This document shows, in pieces, positions 1 through 8,711 of a DNA stretch of 64,000 nt. The first letter of the stretch is position 1. The number at the start of each line of letters is the position of its first letter. Below the pieces are notes generated by a model, which searched no databases, was not told where the DNA came from, and saw only the letters and a list, made by a program, of their open reading frames with translations. The stretch comes from Paenibacillus humicola (GTDB taxonomy: Bacteria; Bacillota; Bacilli; Paenibacillales; Paenibacillaceae). The DNA lies in assembly GCF_028826105.1 (NCBI RefSeq), contig NZ_JAQGPL010000001.1, positions 3,064,501 to 3,128,500 of the forward strand, given 5' to 3'. The position numbers and the translations under genes are program-made.

Positions 1-272
1 TATGAATTGATTTACCAAAGTCAAGTACCCCGCGACCGCCAAAGTTTACTGCTACAGACATCGGCGGCTTCGGCTTTCGTCTTGGCAAGGTGACTCGTCC
101 GGCTGCGGCAGCCATTTCCCTTGGCTGCGTTAGGCTTTCCCAGCCCCGTTGGGCTTACACCCTAAATGACACCCATAGCCGGACGTACACCAATGAGAGC
201 GCAGGATGTCGCCGACGAACATGCTACCAAGGTCAGAGTAACAGATTATTTACCCGAGAAGAGGTGCATCTT
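1..272. other. Non-coding left edge, no gene recognised
   Basis: No reading frame here has a ribosome site or a recognisable product; the longest open stretch runs straight through an unrelated decayed gene downstream. The DNA probably belongs to the same degraded stretch as the next three entries. Confidence 0.4.
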
Positions 273-460
273 ATGAAAATCAAGCTCATTCACCATGCGA
301 CGCTTTGGCTGGACTGCCGGCGCGGCTCTCCTGAACGATCCCATGTTCGGCGTTGCGGGAGTCGACCCGCCGATTCAGAATTCCGGCATAATTGGCTTGC
401 TTCGTATCTCATCCTTGCAAACCCGGTGCACAAACACAGCGGAAAATGAGTGTGCACAGG
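273..460 (+). pseudogene. MBL-fold metal-dependent hydrolase, 5' fragment with frameshift
   Basis: The ATG at 273 opens with MKIKLIHHATLWLDC, the usual first strand of metallo-beta-lactamase-fold hydrolases of the UlaG/YtkL kind. After about 20 codons the similarity moves to another frame, where LLNDPMFGVAGVDPPIQNS (about 330-385) follows, matching the DPMF...P segment of the family. The zinc-binding HxHxDH motif is never reached and the frame ends after about 60 codons. I read this as a truncated, frameshifted remnant. It is immediately followed by a fragment of another gene, so the locus has suffered deletions. Confidence 0.55.
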
Positions 461-465
461 CTGAG

Positions 466-745
466 TAAAAGCCGCGTCCAAATTCTAATGAACGGCATTG
501 AAACCTATGCGAAGCTCCAGAATCCCCGCAGAAGGCGAAAAAATCATTGATATGGATATATCGAAACGGTCAGGTGGGAAACCTGATTAGAGATATGTTG
601 ATCGAACGGTCACAATCCGGAGTAAGGATTCGGTTTATCAGAGACAAATGGGGGAGACGAAAGTTTCCGTAAAGTTAGATCGATCAAATGATGGAAGCTG
701 GAATCAAATGTCAGACGATATTTCCAAGGTGTTCTCCAACGGAGG
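466..745 (+). pseudogene. Cardiolipin synthase / phospholipase D remnant
   Basis: Pieces of a cardiolipin synthase can be read in successive frames: SRVQILMNGIETYAKLQ (about 471-521), IYRNGQVGNLIRDMLIE then SGVRIRFIRDKWGRRKF (about 553-656), and MMEAGIKCQTIFPRCSP (about 686-740). These follow the family order (NG-E-LL start, RDLL-GVxVRxLYDxWGS core, MxEAGVExxxFFP), but stops and at least two frameshifts separate them. The HKD catalytic motifs are absent. A short frame from 648 to 881 overlaps the end of this remnant in another phase and is not convincing as a gene. Confidence 0.55.
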
Positions 746-1078
746 GAAAACTTATAAATTTCGAAAAAAAGGAGGACTTAGGCGCTATCCTGTAGCGAAT
801 GATGTACAGCTGTTGCTTCGTATCGCTTCATTACCGCCCGAGGAATCGCTGCCTGAGGCGCTGCAGCACAAAGTAAAATAAGTGAATGGGTGGAAGGAAA
901 TTATCCCTTGTTTTTTCAAATAAATTAATCGGCTTATTTAATAGCCCCGCTGTGACTGGCCGATTCACATGCGCCGAAGCCAGTTTATGGGAATTTGGTA
1001 CGAGCATGAATAACTTCCATTCGCTGTGGCATTCTAAACTCAAAGAGTTCAACCAATTTGTATAGGAGGTGATCCGAT

Positions 1079-1243
1079 ATGCCGGATCGCGAGTCGGAAA
1101 TCAAGCAACCCGACAGCCCTGAAATCGAACAGCAAAACTTTCCCGAATTTGAACAATCGACGGAACACCCGCAAAGGGATGATACGAAAGTTCAGTCCGA
1201 GGAGATACGTTACGATAATGCAACAGACTCCCTGTACAGATAG
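1079..1243 (+). CDS. Small acidic hypothetical protein (54 aa)
   Basis: The ATG at 1079 sits 7 bases after a near-perfect ribosome site (AGGAGGTGATC), and the frame ends just before a rho-independent terminator, so a short independent transcript is plausible. The peptide starts MPDRESEIKQPDSPEIEQQ. It is rich in D, E, Q, S and P, with no hydrophobic segment and no cysteine, and is probably disordered. I recognise no family. The strong translation signal is the main reason to call it. Confidence 0.55.
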   Translation: MPDRESEIKQPDSPEIEQQNFPEFEQSTEHPQRDDTKVQSEEIRYDNATDSLYR

Positions 1244-1250
1244 AAGGCAA

Positions 1251-1288
1251 GCCGACGTATCCGAATTCCAGGAATGCGTCGGTTTTTT
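1251..1288 (+). terminator. Rho-independent terminator after the 54-aa ORF
   Basis: Arms CCGACG (1252-1257) and CGTCGG (1277-1282), with an inner ATTCC/GGAAT pairing in the loop, are followed by TTTTTT on the + strand. Confidence 0.7.
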
Positions 1289-1428
1289 CATGGCTTAGAA
1301 CAAAACGACATATGTACAAAATACGGGTTTTGTGCAGTTCTATATAAAAAACTCCAGACAAAAAATAAAATCCCTCTCCATTATATTGGAAAAGGATTTT
1401 CAATAATCCTGCTCATCTTTGTTCACGT

Positions 1429-1815
1429 TCATACCGTTCCGTGACCCAAACGACCCAATCGATTGTTGATTGACGTGCTGCGCTGCCGATTGGCGTTAGC
1501 GGAACGTTTTGCTTGCTGCCCGCGCAGGGAAATCAGTTGTGCGGTAAGCTCGTTAAACCATGGTTCGTCCCGTGTAGCCAGCGCAAGATCGATTAAACTA
1601 TTGAACTGTTCCTCTTGATCGAGCGGCGCGTCGGCCAGTTTACTAACCGATTGGTCCTGAATTTCGACCAGCTGACCGATGGCGGCTTCATGATCCGAGG
1701 CCACAACGTGAACGCCTACCGTATGTTTGGCCGTATTCAATGTGCCGATGTATCCGTGTACCAATTCGCCTTGATGCGTGTTTCCTTTTACCCAATCGCC
1801 AATCTGAAATTTCAT
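1429..1815 (-). CDS. IDEAL-domain protein
   Basis: 128 aa, read from the ATG at 1815 (MKFQIGDWVKG), which has a GGTGAGG ribosome site; an upstream in-frame start would add 20 residues of no visible use. The N-terminal half is a small beta domain typical of this Paenibacillus family. Residues about 75-105 contain the IDEAL helix (SLIDLALATRDEPWFNEL), named for its I/L-D-x-A-L signature. Related Bacillus proteins are small cytosolic adaptors of unclear role. The C-terminal tail is basic and Ser/Asn/Gln-rich. It stands alone; the neighbour downstream on this strand is separated by the 54-aa ORF. Confidence 0.75.
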   Translation of the reverse strand: MKFQIGDWVKGNTHQGELVHGYIGTLNTAKHTVGVHVVASDHEAAIGQLVEIQDQSVSKLADAPLDQEEQFNSLIDLALATRDEPWFNELTAQLISLRGQQAKRSANANRQRSTSINNRLGRLGHGTV

Positions 1816-1866
1816 TGCCCTCACCGCCTGTCGTTTTGTTACTGTAATTATAATAGTTACAGTTAA

Positions 1867-2246
1867 GAATTGCAATCCCCATTTAAAAATGCCCTTCGAT
1901 CCGTACTGAAGCCGGATTGAAGGGCAACGATCTCACTTACGGTTAAAACTCAGTCTTGTTTTACATAGCTGCGCCATGCATGCTTGGGCTGCCAGCCCAG
2001 CAGCTTTTTCGCTCGCGCATTGCTTAAAATCGTCTCGAATCCGTCAAGCGGCGCACGGAAATCCGTTACCTCCGGGAACTGTGCAGCCAGCAGCTCGCGG
2101 CTCGAGATCGCCATGCTGGTATCGTCCGCAGCCAAGTTGATCGCAACGGATCCAAGTCCCTCGGCCTCGATGGCAAGCCGGCATGCTTCCGCGATATCCC
2201 GGGTATCGACATAGCTCCACAGGATACGGTCGCGCTGTTTGGAATC
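1867..2246. repeat. 380-bp tandem duplication, copy 1
   Basis: Identical base for base with 2247-2626 and directly abutting it. It contains the last ~100 codons of the epimerase gene and its terminator. The breakpoint shares only a single G. The partial epimerase frame in this copy has no ribosome site and is not a gene. Confidence 0.97.
1884..1926 (-). terminator. Duplicated terminator, copy 1
   Basis: Stem TGCCCTTC-ATCCG / CGGAT-GAAGGGCA followed by TTTTT on the minus strand. It is the second of two identical terminators created by the tandem duplication. Confidence 0.75.
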
Positions 2247-2626
2247 GAATTGCAATCCCCATTTAAAAATGCCCTTCGATCCGTACTGAAGCCGGATTGA
2301 AGGGCAACGATCTCACTTACGGTTAAAACTCAGTCTTGTTTTACATAGCTGCGCCATGCATGCTTGGGCTGCCAGCCCAGCAGCTTTTTCGCTCGCGCAT
2401 TGCTTAAAATCGTCTCGAATCCGTCAAGCGGCGCACGGAAATCCGTTACCTCCGGGAACTGTGCAGCCAGCAGCTCGCGGCTCGAGATCGCCATGCTGGT
2501 ATCGTCCGCAGCCAAGTTGATCGCAACGGATCCAAGTCCCTCGGCCTCGATGGCAAGCCGGCATGCTTCCGCGATATCCCGGGTATCGACATAGCTCCAC
2601 AGGATACGGTCGCGCTGTTTGGAATC
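2247..2626. repeat. 380-bp tandem duplication, copy 2
   Basis: The functional copy: it is continuous with the 5' part of the epimerase gene and supplies its true 3' end and terminator. Confidence 0.97.
2264..2306 (-). terminator. Terminator of the epimerase gene, copy 2
   Basis: Same stem and T-run as at 1884-1926, lying directly after the stop codon of the intact epimerase gene. Confidence 0.8.
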
Positions 2627-3181
2627 GTGGATGAACGACGGGAATCGCTCGTACCGCTCCGGCGGGATGACGTTGCCGATCCGGAAAGAAACGATCTGCA
2701 TGCCTGTCCGCTCATGAAACATGTCCGCCGTCTTCTCGTTCACGACTTTGGATAAGCCGTAGCTGTCCTGCGGCAGCTGCGGATGATCTTCGTCTACCGG
2801 CACATACTGCGGGCCGAACCGGTTAACCGCGAACACGATGCCGTACGACGATTCGCTCGAAGCGATGACCGCTTTTCGGATACCGAGTCCTGCAGCCGCT
2901 TCCAAAATGTTGTACGTCGACATGACGTTATTCCGGAAAGTCACTTCACTCGGCACAATATGGGCCGCTGGAACCGCTGCCAAATGAACGACGGCATCCG
3001 CACCGGCGAGCACGCCGTAAGCCTCGCCCAAATTGTTCAAATCGACGACCAGCGTCGGGCACAGCTGTTCCTCCGGGCGCTTCACGTCCGCATTCACCAC
3101 ATCGTACCCCTGCTCGACAAAATGCTTGACCACCCATTTGCCCAGCATGCCGCTTCCGCCGGTTACAACCACTTTTGCCAT
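2330..3181 (-). CDS. NAD(P)-dependent epimerase/dehydratase
   Basis: 283 aa from the ATG at 3181, preceded by AAGGAGGG at good spacing; an upstream start would add 11 residues. This is an extended short-chain dehydrogenase of the nucleotide-sugar or aldose epimerase type. The Rossmann motif GGSGMLG is at residues 8-14, an HLAA strand near 67-70, a Ser cluster at about 108-113 and the catalytic YGLSK at 141-145. Such enzymes oxidise and reduce a sugar with bound NAD. The substrate cannot be told from sequence. It is monocistronic with its own terminator, and its 3' third is tandem-duplicated downstream. Confidence 0.85.
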   Translation of the reverse strand: MAKVVVTGGSGMLGKWVVKHFVEQGYDVVNADVKRPEEQLCPTLVVDLNNLGEAYGVLAGADAVVHLAAVPAAHIVPSEVTFRNNVMSTYNILEAAAGLGIRKAVIASSESSYGIVFAVNRFGPQYVPVDEDHPQLPQDSYGLSKVVNEKTADMFHERTGMQIVSFRIGNVIPPERYERFPSFIHDSKQRDRILWSYVDTRDIAEACRLAIEAEGLGSVAINLAADDTSMAISSRELLAAQFPEVTDFRAPLDGFETILSNARAKKLLGWQPKHAWRSYVKQD

Positions 3182-3538
3182 GATGTTGCCCTCCTTGGTA
3201 TGAATTCGCGCCATAACTCCTTCATTATAAATTGAGTCCTATACACTGAATAGTAGTGAATAAATTATTATTTAATGATATTGAATATATGTACTATAAA
3301 ATTTATACCGGCCGCTTCCTCTCCCTTCCCCCCCCTGTGGTTTCGGATTCAGGCGGCAGCAGATTGCCTGGCGGCAGGCGGCCGTACACCTGAGCTCGTT
3401 CGTTTCGATAATTTCGTTTAAGCGTTCCATATATTAATGAAGAAACACAACGACCAGACCGCGGTAATCCTCCATAAAACAAGGAAAGCCGCACGATGCG
3501 GCTCCCCTATCTCCTATGCAGTTTTCTCGGAAATTCGG
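3182..3538. other. Intergenic region, promoter side of the epimerase gene
   Basis: No gene seen. 3215-3305 is very AT-rich and contains TATAAT-like hexamers on the minus strand just upstream of the epimerase ribosome site, so it probably holds that gene's promoter. 3475-3504 is the terminator of sugar locus 1. The middle section has no recognisable content. Confidence 0.5.
3475..3504 (-). terminator. Terminator of sugar locus 1
   Basis: Hairpin AGCCGCA-TCG-TGCGGCT followed by a T-rich tract on the minus strand, shortly after the stop of the last permease gene. Confidence 0.75.
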
Positions 3539-4423
3539 TTATTCCTTAACCGAACCGAGCGTGATTCCGTGGATGAAGAAGCGCTGCAGAAACGGGTAAA
3601 CAACCAGCACGGGTATCATCGCGATAAAGATTTTTGCGGCGTTCAGCGTTTGGTTGGACAGCTCGCTCAGCTTCCTGAGCTGATCCTCCGTCATGTTTTG
3701 CGTATCGATCACGACCACCAGCTGTTGAATGTACGTTTGCAGCGGGTAATGGTCGACGGTTGACGTGAGCACCAGTCCGTTGAAAAACTCGTTCCAATGA
3801 TACACGATCATAAACAGCGTGACCGTCGCAAGCACCGGAACGGACAGCGGGACGAACAGCCTGAACAAAATATACCAGGGACCGGCGCCGTCGACCAGCG
3901 CGGCTTCCTCCAGTTCCTTCGGCAAATTGCGGAAATAGTTGACGACCAGAATCACGTTGAAGAACGGGACGGAATTGGCCAGCACCAGCCCCCAAATCGA
4001 ATTGATCAGCCCGATCGATTTGACGGTTTCGTACCACGGGATGAGGCCGCCGTTGAACAGCATGCAGAATACGAGAATCCACATGATCGCGTTGCGCATG
4101 CGGAAATCGCGCGTGTTTTTGGACAGCGGATACGCCATCAGCACCGTCACAATGAAGGAGATCGAGGCGCCAAGCAGCACCCGCTCGATGGAGATGCCGA
4201 AAGCATGAAAAAATTTGCGGTCGCCCATGATTTCATTGTACGAATTGAAATTAAAACCGACCGGCCACAAATGCACGAGACCGGCGGCGGCCGCCGTTTT
4301 CTGGCTGAGCGAAACGGCCAGCGTGTACCAGATCGGCAAAATGCAGACCAGCGCAATCAGCGACAGCAGGACGATCAGCAGCACGTCAAACGCCTGGGAG
4401 CCGAACGTTTTTTCTCTGACCAT
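3539..4423 (-). CDS. Carbohydrate ABC transporter permease, LplC/YtcP type
   Basis: 294 aa, ATG with AAAGGAG ribosome site. Six hydrophobic segments are visible. The EAA loop that docks the ATPase, EEAALVDGAGPWYILFRLF, sits in the second half, as in MalG-type permeases. It forms the membrane channel with the LplB-type subunit encoded just upstream (19-bp gap). It is the last gene of the HK-RR-SBP-LplB-LplC operon. The ABC ATPase is not encoded here and is presumably a shared MsmX-like protein elsewhere. The family imports oligosaccharides, so the substrate is inferred only as a carbohydrate. Confidence 0.9.
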   Translation of the reverse strand: MVREKTFGSQAFDVLLIVLLSLIALVCILPIWYTLAVSLSQKTAAAAGLVHLWPVGFNFNSYNEIMGDRKFFHAFGISIERVLLGASISFIVTVLMAYPLSKNTRDFRMRNAIMWILVFCMLFNGGLIPWYETVKSIGLINSIWGLVLANSVPFFNVILVVNYFRNLPKELEEAALVDGAGPWYILFRLFVPLSVPVLATVTLFMIVYHWNEFFNGLVLTSTVDHYPLQTYIQQLVVVIDTQNMTEDQLRKLSELSNQTLNAAKIFIAMIPVLVVYPFLQRFFIHGITLGSVKE

Positions 4424-4441
4424 AACGATGCTCCTTTTACG

Positions 4442-5332
4442 TTAGAAAATTCGGTAATTGGCGAATTTGGACGCCAGAATATAGGACAGCGTAATCAGGA
4501 GGAAACTGACCACGGACTTGAGCAGGCCCACGGCGGTCGCGAGGCCGTACTGCAGATTAAGCAGGCCCGTGCGGTACACCCACGTATCGATAATATCGCC
4601 GGTCGAGTAGACAAGCGGATTGTACAGGTTGAAAATTTGATCGAAATTCGCATTCAGCACGTTGCCGAGACTGAGTGCGGCCAGCAGCACGATCGTTGCG
4701 GAAATGCCGGGCAGCGTTACGTTTCGCAGCCGCTGCAGCCGCGTCGCGCCGTCGACCGCTGCCGCTTCGTAAAGCGACGGGTTGATTCCGGTGAGCGCCG
4801 CCAAATAAATGATCGTGTTAAACCCGAACTCCTTCCACACGTCGCTGCCGACGACGATGCCGGGAAACCACGACGCTTTGGCGAAGAATAGGATCGGCTT
4901 CACCCCGAACAGCGACAGCACCTGGTTGACCGGACCGGTATAGGATAAAATATCGAGCAGAATGCCGGCCAGAATGACCCATGACAGAAAATGAGGCAAA
5001 TAAACGATCGTCTGGATCCAGCGTTTAAATACCGTAATCCGCAGCTCGTTCAGCATCAAGGCGAACACGAGCGGCACGATCAGGTTGGCAATAATTTTCA
5101 AGACGGCGATGAAGATCGTATTGAAGAAAATGGTCCTACTGTCGTTCAGCGAAAACATGTAGCTGAAATTATCGAACCCTATCCAGTCGGAATGAAACAC
5201 GCCGACGCCGGGATTGTAATCCTGAAAGGCGATGACCAGCCCGAACATCGGCACGATGCTGAAGATCGCAAGCCAGACAAATCCCGGCAGCAGCATGAGG
5301 TAATAATGTTTGGCGAACCCTTTGTTTTGCAT
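4442..5332 (-). CDS. Carbohydrate ABC transporter permease, LplB/YteP type
   Basis: 296 aa, ATG directly after GGAGAGGAGAGGAAG. The N-terminus (LPGFVWLAIFSIVPMFGLVIAF...) is the conserved first membrane segment of the LplB/YteP family. The EAA loop YEAAAVDGATRLQRLRNVTL precedes the last two segments. It pairs with the LplC-type permease downstream to form the heterodimeric channel. It follows the binding-protein gene, from which it is separated by a GC-rich hairpin. Confidence 0.9.
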   Translation of the reverse strand: MQNKGFAKHYYLMLLPGFVWLAIFSIVPMFGLVIAFQDYNPGVGVFHSDWIGFDNFSYMFSLNDSRTIFFNTIFIAVLKIIANLIVPLVFALMLNELRITVFKRWIQTIVYLPHFLSWVILAGILLDILSYTGPVNQVLSLFGVKPILFFAKASWFPGIVVGSDVWKEFGFNTIIYLAALTGINPSLYEAAAVDGATRLQRLRNVTLPGISATIVLLAALSLGNVLNANFDQIFNLYNPLVYSTGDIIDTWVYRTGLLNLQYGLATAVGLLKSVVSFLLITLSYILASKFANYRIF

Positions 5333-5375
5333 GCTTCCTCTCCTCTCCTGAAGCGATTGCCGGATAAGCGGCAGC

Positions 5376-5400
5376 GCGCCGGAGTTTGCTCCTCCGGCGC
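5376..5400 (-). other. Intercistronic hairpin between SBP and permease genes
   Basis: Perfect arms GCGCCGGAG / CTCCGGCGC with a 7-base loop and no T-run. Hairpins here commonly protect or attenuate the messenger so that binding protein exceeds permease; that role is inferred. Confidence 0.55.
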
Positions 5401-5410
5401 CCGCGATTTC

Positions 5411-7138
5411 CTATTGCTTCGCTTCCTCCGCAACCTCGTCTGTAATCCGTTCGCCGCCCTGCGCTTTCCAGTCCTTGACGAACTTGTCGAAATCGTCCAA
5501 AGGTGCGGCTCCCAAAATGATCTTCAGGAACGTCTCGTCTTCCATCTTCTGAAGGTTTGCCCAGCGGCTTTCCATCGTTTTCGTCTGGGAATAAATCAGG
5601 CTCGGCACCTTGTTCATCGGCTGATCGACGATCGGCGCATCGCCGACGAGCAGCGAATACATCCGGTTCCACACGCCCCAATCCGCCGTCGGCTTCCAAT
5701 ACTGAATATCCATTTTGTCGTACGGCTGCAGCTTGACTTTTTTGACCGTATTCACATCGTTATTCAGCAGCTTGTATTCCGGATTGTTCGCGAAATCTTC
5801 CGGCTTCTTCGTGCCGGCCAGCACCTCGCGGAGCGCTTTCACCGTAAATTCGGTTTCATCGTTCGGCGCATAAACGATACGCAGCGGATAGTTGCCGATG
5901 GCGACGCTGACGTCGAACTTGGATTCGTCGCGCAGCAGCAGGTTCTCCATTTTAATCGCCGCTTCCGGATGCTCGTAACCTTTGCGGACAACGAGGAATT
6001 GGCTCGAAGGCGTGCCGACATGCGGACTGAATTGACCGTTCCCGTCAAGCGGCAGCGCATAAGCCTGCCAGTTCGCTTTCGGATCGTTCTTGACCGCGTT
6101 GCCGAGCGGACCGTAGCCCATCCACCAGGGCCCGAAGAAAATACCCGCCTGGCCGCTGATGATCGGCTCGGAGGAATCCTTGCGTACGCCGGTCTGCTGG
6201 TCGATCAGTCCTTTGGCATACAGGTCGCGCAGCTTCGCAAGCGCTTCCTTCGTTTGCGGCTGAATGGATCCGTATACCGGCTTACCATCGTCCCCTTTCA
6301 GCCAGAAGCCCGGATAGGAGTCGTAAGCCGCGAAAATCGGGTCGAAGCCGTATAAGTTGTTCGTCGACAGCAGGAAGGTCGCGTACATATGACCGCCGCT
6401 TTGCGGACCGACGATGCCGATCGTATCCGCTTTGCCGTCGCCGTCCGGGTCCTGCTCAACGAACGCTTTTGCCACTTTCTCGAGATCGTCCATTGTTTTC
6501 GGCGGCTGAAGGTGCAGCTTGTCCAGCCAATCCTTGCGGATCCACATCTCGTGAATGCCGTCCGCCTGAACCGTTACGTTCGGCAGCGCGAGCATTTTGC
6601 CGTCGAACGTAACGGATTTCATCGCCACGCCGTTCGTCGAGTCGATAATTTTTTTCAGCGGCTCGGACGCATAATTGTTGTAGGCATCCGACAAGTCCTG
6701 CAGCTCGCCCGCTTTGGCCATCTGCCGCAGCTGGGCGTCGTTGACGACCATCGCATCCGGAAGGTCGTTGCTGGCGATCGACAGGTTGACCTTTTGATCG
6801 TAGTTCGTTCCGGTAGCCGCCTGCCAAGCGACCTGCGTGTCGATATTGAGGTTGTCCTTCACGTAGCGCGTATACTGATTGTTGGCCGGCGTATCGCCGG
6901 CGGGCAGACTTTTGTCAGTCGGATCGACGGCCTGCCCGATCTTGATCGTAACGGTCTGATCGTATTTGCCGAACGGATCCCCCGGCTTCCCGCTGTTTGT
7001 CTGTCCCCCGCTTCCCGAATTTGAACCGTTTCCCGAGCTTGCCTCCGAAGAGCCGCCGGAAGACTTGTCGCTGCAAGCGCTTACGAATACAAGAGATGCC
7101 GCGACTGCAGCCATAACACTGATTTTCACATAACGCAT
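5411..7138 (-). CDS. Extracellular solute-binding lipoprotein, LplA type
   Basis: 575 aa from the ATG at 7138. The start is chosen because the signal peptide then begins MRYVKISVMAAVAASLVFVSAC, with lipobox VSAC and lipidated Cys22; an upstream frame would add 16 basic residues. A Ser/Gly-rich linker (about 26-50) leads to the large two-lobed binding fold of the family 1 extracellular binding proteins. It captures the sugar for the two permeases downstream. The gene lies directly after the response-regulator gene in the same direction, suggesting control by that two-component system. Confidence 0.88.
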   Translation of the reverse strand: MRYVKISVMAAVAASLVFVSACSDKSSGGSSEASSGNGSNSGSGGQTNSGKPGDPFGKYDQTVTIKIGQAVDPTDKSLPAGDTPANNQYTRYVKDNLNIDTQVAWQAATGTNYDQKVNLSIASNDLPDAMVVNDAQLRQMAKAGELQDLSDAYNNYASEPLKKIIDSTNGVAMKSVTFDGKMLALPNVTVQADGIHEMWIRKDWLDKLHLQPPKTMDDLEKVAKAFVEQDPDGDGKADTIGIVGPQSGGHMYATFLLSTNNLYGFDPIFAAYDSYPGFWLKGDDGKPVYGSIQPQTKEALAKLRDLYAKGLIDQQTGVRKDSSEPIISGQAGIFFGPWWMGYGPLGNAVKNDPKANWQAYALPLDGNGQFSPHVGTPSSQFLVVRKGYEHPEAAIKMENLLLRDESKFDVSVAIGNYPLRIVYAPNDETEFTVKALREVLAGTKKPEDFANNPEYKLLNNDVNTVKKVKLQPYDKMDIQYWKPTADWGVWNRMYSLLVGDAPIVDQPMNKVPSLIYSQTKTMESRWANLQKMEDETFLKIILGAAPLDDFDKFVKDWKAQGGERITDEVAEEAKQ

Positions 7139-7283
7139 TTTCGTCCCTGCCTTCCTTTTCATTTTGCCGCATCCAAAACGTACCATATTCTTAGCGAAGC
7201 TTTAGATAGATAGCCGTTTCAAAAGCAGTGGGGGCGATGTTCGCAGTTGCGCATCGATCTGTCGCCCGGTTCCGATCATTTGT

Positions 7284-8711
7284 CTACCCCTTGGGCGAAC
7301 AATTCTCTCCTTTTCTGCCCGACTGCCGGTATTCGCTTGGCAGCATGCCGGTTTCTTCCCGGAACAGCCGGCTGAAATATTTCTCGTCCCGGTAACCGGT
7401 ATGCTCGGCGATCCATTGCACCGTTTTATTCGAATAGAGCAGCAGCTCCCTGGCTTTGTCGATCCGGATATGTCTTACATAATCGTTGAACGTCCGGCCC
7501 GTAACATCCCGGAAGCATTGGCTGAAATAGCTGCGGCTCATGTTGACCCTTCGCGCCGTTTCGCCCGCCGTGATCGGACGATCCAGCTCTTCGTGCAAAA
7601 TCGCGACGGCTTTCATAACGCATAGCGTTACTTCCTCGGAATACGTATGTCGGTCAACCGACCGTATGGCCGCATCGCGGATATGCGCGAGCCATTCCTC
7701 TGCCTGGTACCAATAATCGAGCCGTTCCGGTGCTTCGATTACGGCTCCTTCGACGGCGGAAAACCGCCGATTCCACTCGTCGGACAGCGAGTAAAGCAGT
7801 CCCAGCAGTCTCGGCTGCGGCAGGCGCATCGCTTTCAGCTCTCCGATCAGACGCTGAAACAGCGGGAAGCTGTAAATCCACTCGCGGGAGAGCCATTCGT
7901 TACGCAGCTGCGAAAGATTGTCATCATCGCCTGCCTCTCGTTCCGATTGACGAAGATCCACAATACTGACCGGCTGCAGCGGAACATAATCATAGAAAAA
8001 ATCGTTCTCCACGTAATCGCGCAGCCGGCGCTTCGCTTCCTCCAGGTGCATTTCCGCCAGTCCATGCAATCGGATCAAAGCGAAGCCGGACATGCCGGAT
8101 AATCGCTCCTTCAGCTGTTGGGCCATGCTCGCCTCCGGCTGCGGAATCCAAAGCCAAAGCCCGGGTCCGGCTTCGAGAGCGTCGATTCCAAGCTCCGCCG
8201 CCAGATTCGCGACCGATTCAGGCATCGGCGCCGTTTTCTCGGAACGGTCCAGCCTGACGCAGGCGAAAATTTCGCCGGCCGTTAATCGTTCCGGCGCATC
8301 CGGCTTGCGTTCCTGCTTAAACCCGGCGGTTCGCTCCTCCATTCTTTTCACGATGCGGGCCAGAATCGTTTCAAACTTGTCCTTCTCGAGCTCGACTTTG
8401 GCGATATAATCGATCGCGCCGAGCCGAAGCGCTTCCTGGATGTATTCGAAATCCTGGTGCATCGTCAGCACGATAAACAGGATGTCCGGGTACCGCACCC
8501 GAACCTCGCGCATCAGCTCAATGCCCGACATCACCGGCATGGCCAGGTCGGTCAAGATTAAATCGACCTGACGGGTTTCGAGAAACTCCATCGCTTTCGC
8601 TCCGTTTTTCGCTTCGCCGACAATACGCATGCCGTAATCGTGCCAGGGAACGGCCGAAATGATACCCATCCGCACCAATTTGTCGTCTTCAACCACCAAA
8701 ACATCCTTCAT
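7284..8711 (-). CDS. Response regulator, YesN type (REC + AraC HTH)
   Basis: 475 aa. The N-terminal receiver domain has its acidic pocket (E8, D9, D10), phosphoacceptor D55, T83 and K105. A linker of about 240 residues leads to a C-terminal AraC-type double helix-turn-helix (about 375-465; RRVNMSRSYFSQCFRDVTG is the first reading helix region). Its start codon overlaps the kinase stop by four bases (ATGA), so the pair is translationally coupled. It probably activates the adjacent transporter genes on phosphorylation by the kinase. Confidence 0.92.
   Translation of the reverse strand: MKDVLVVEDDKLVRMGIISAVPWHDYGMRIVGEAKNGAKAMEFLETRQVDLILTDLAMPVMSGIELMREVRVRYPDILFIVLTMHQDFEYIQEALRLGAIDYIAKVELEKDKFETILARIVKRMEERTAGFKQERKPDAPERLTAGEIFACVRLDRSEKTAPMPESVANLAAELGIDALEAGPGLWLWIPQPEASMAQQLKERLSGMSGFALIRLHGLAEMHLEEAKRRLRDYVENDFFYDYVPLQPVSIVDLRQSEREAGDDDNLSQLRNEWLSREWIYSFPLFQRLIGELKAMRLPQPRLLGLLYSLSDEWNRRFSAVEGAVIEAPERLDYWYQAEEWLAHIRDAAIRSVDRHTYSEEVTLCVMKAVAILHEELDRPITAGETARRVNMSRSYFSQCFRDVTGRTFNDYVRHIRIDKARELLLYSNKTVQWIAEHTGYRDEKYFSRLFREETGMLPSEYRQSGRKGENCSPKG

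Noticed and set aside
648..881. 77-codon frame after the cardiolipin synthase fragment
   Set aside because: It overlaps the pseudogene in a different phase and lacks a ribosome site.
1950..2255. Second epimerase-like frame
   Set aside because: It is only the duplicated 3' end of the intact gene, with no ribosome site or promoter of its own.
3797..6355. Two long + strand frames antisense to the permease and binding-protein genes
   Set aside because: Same cause: Arg/Gln-rich shadows with no start signal, while the minus-strand frames carry clear family motifs.
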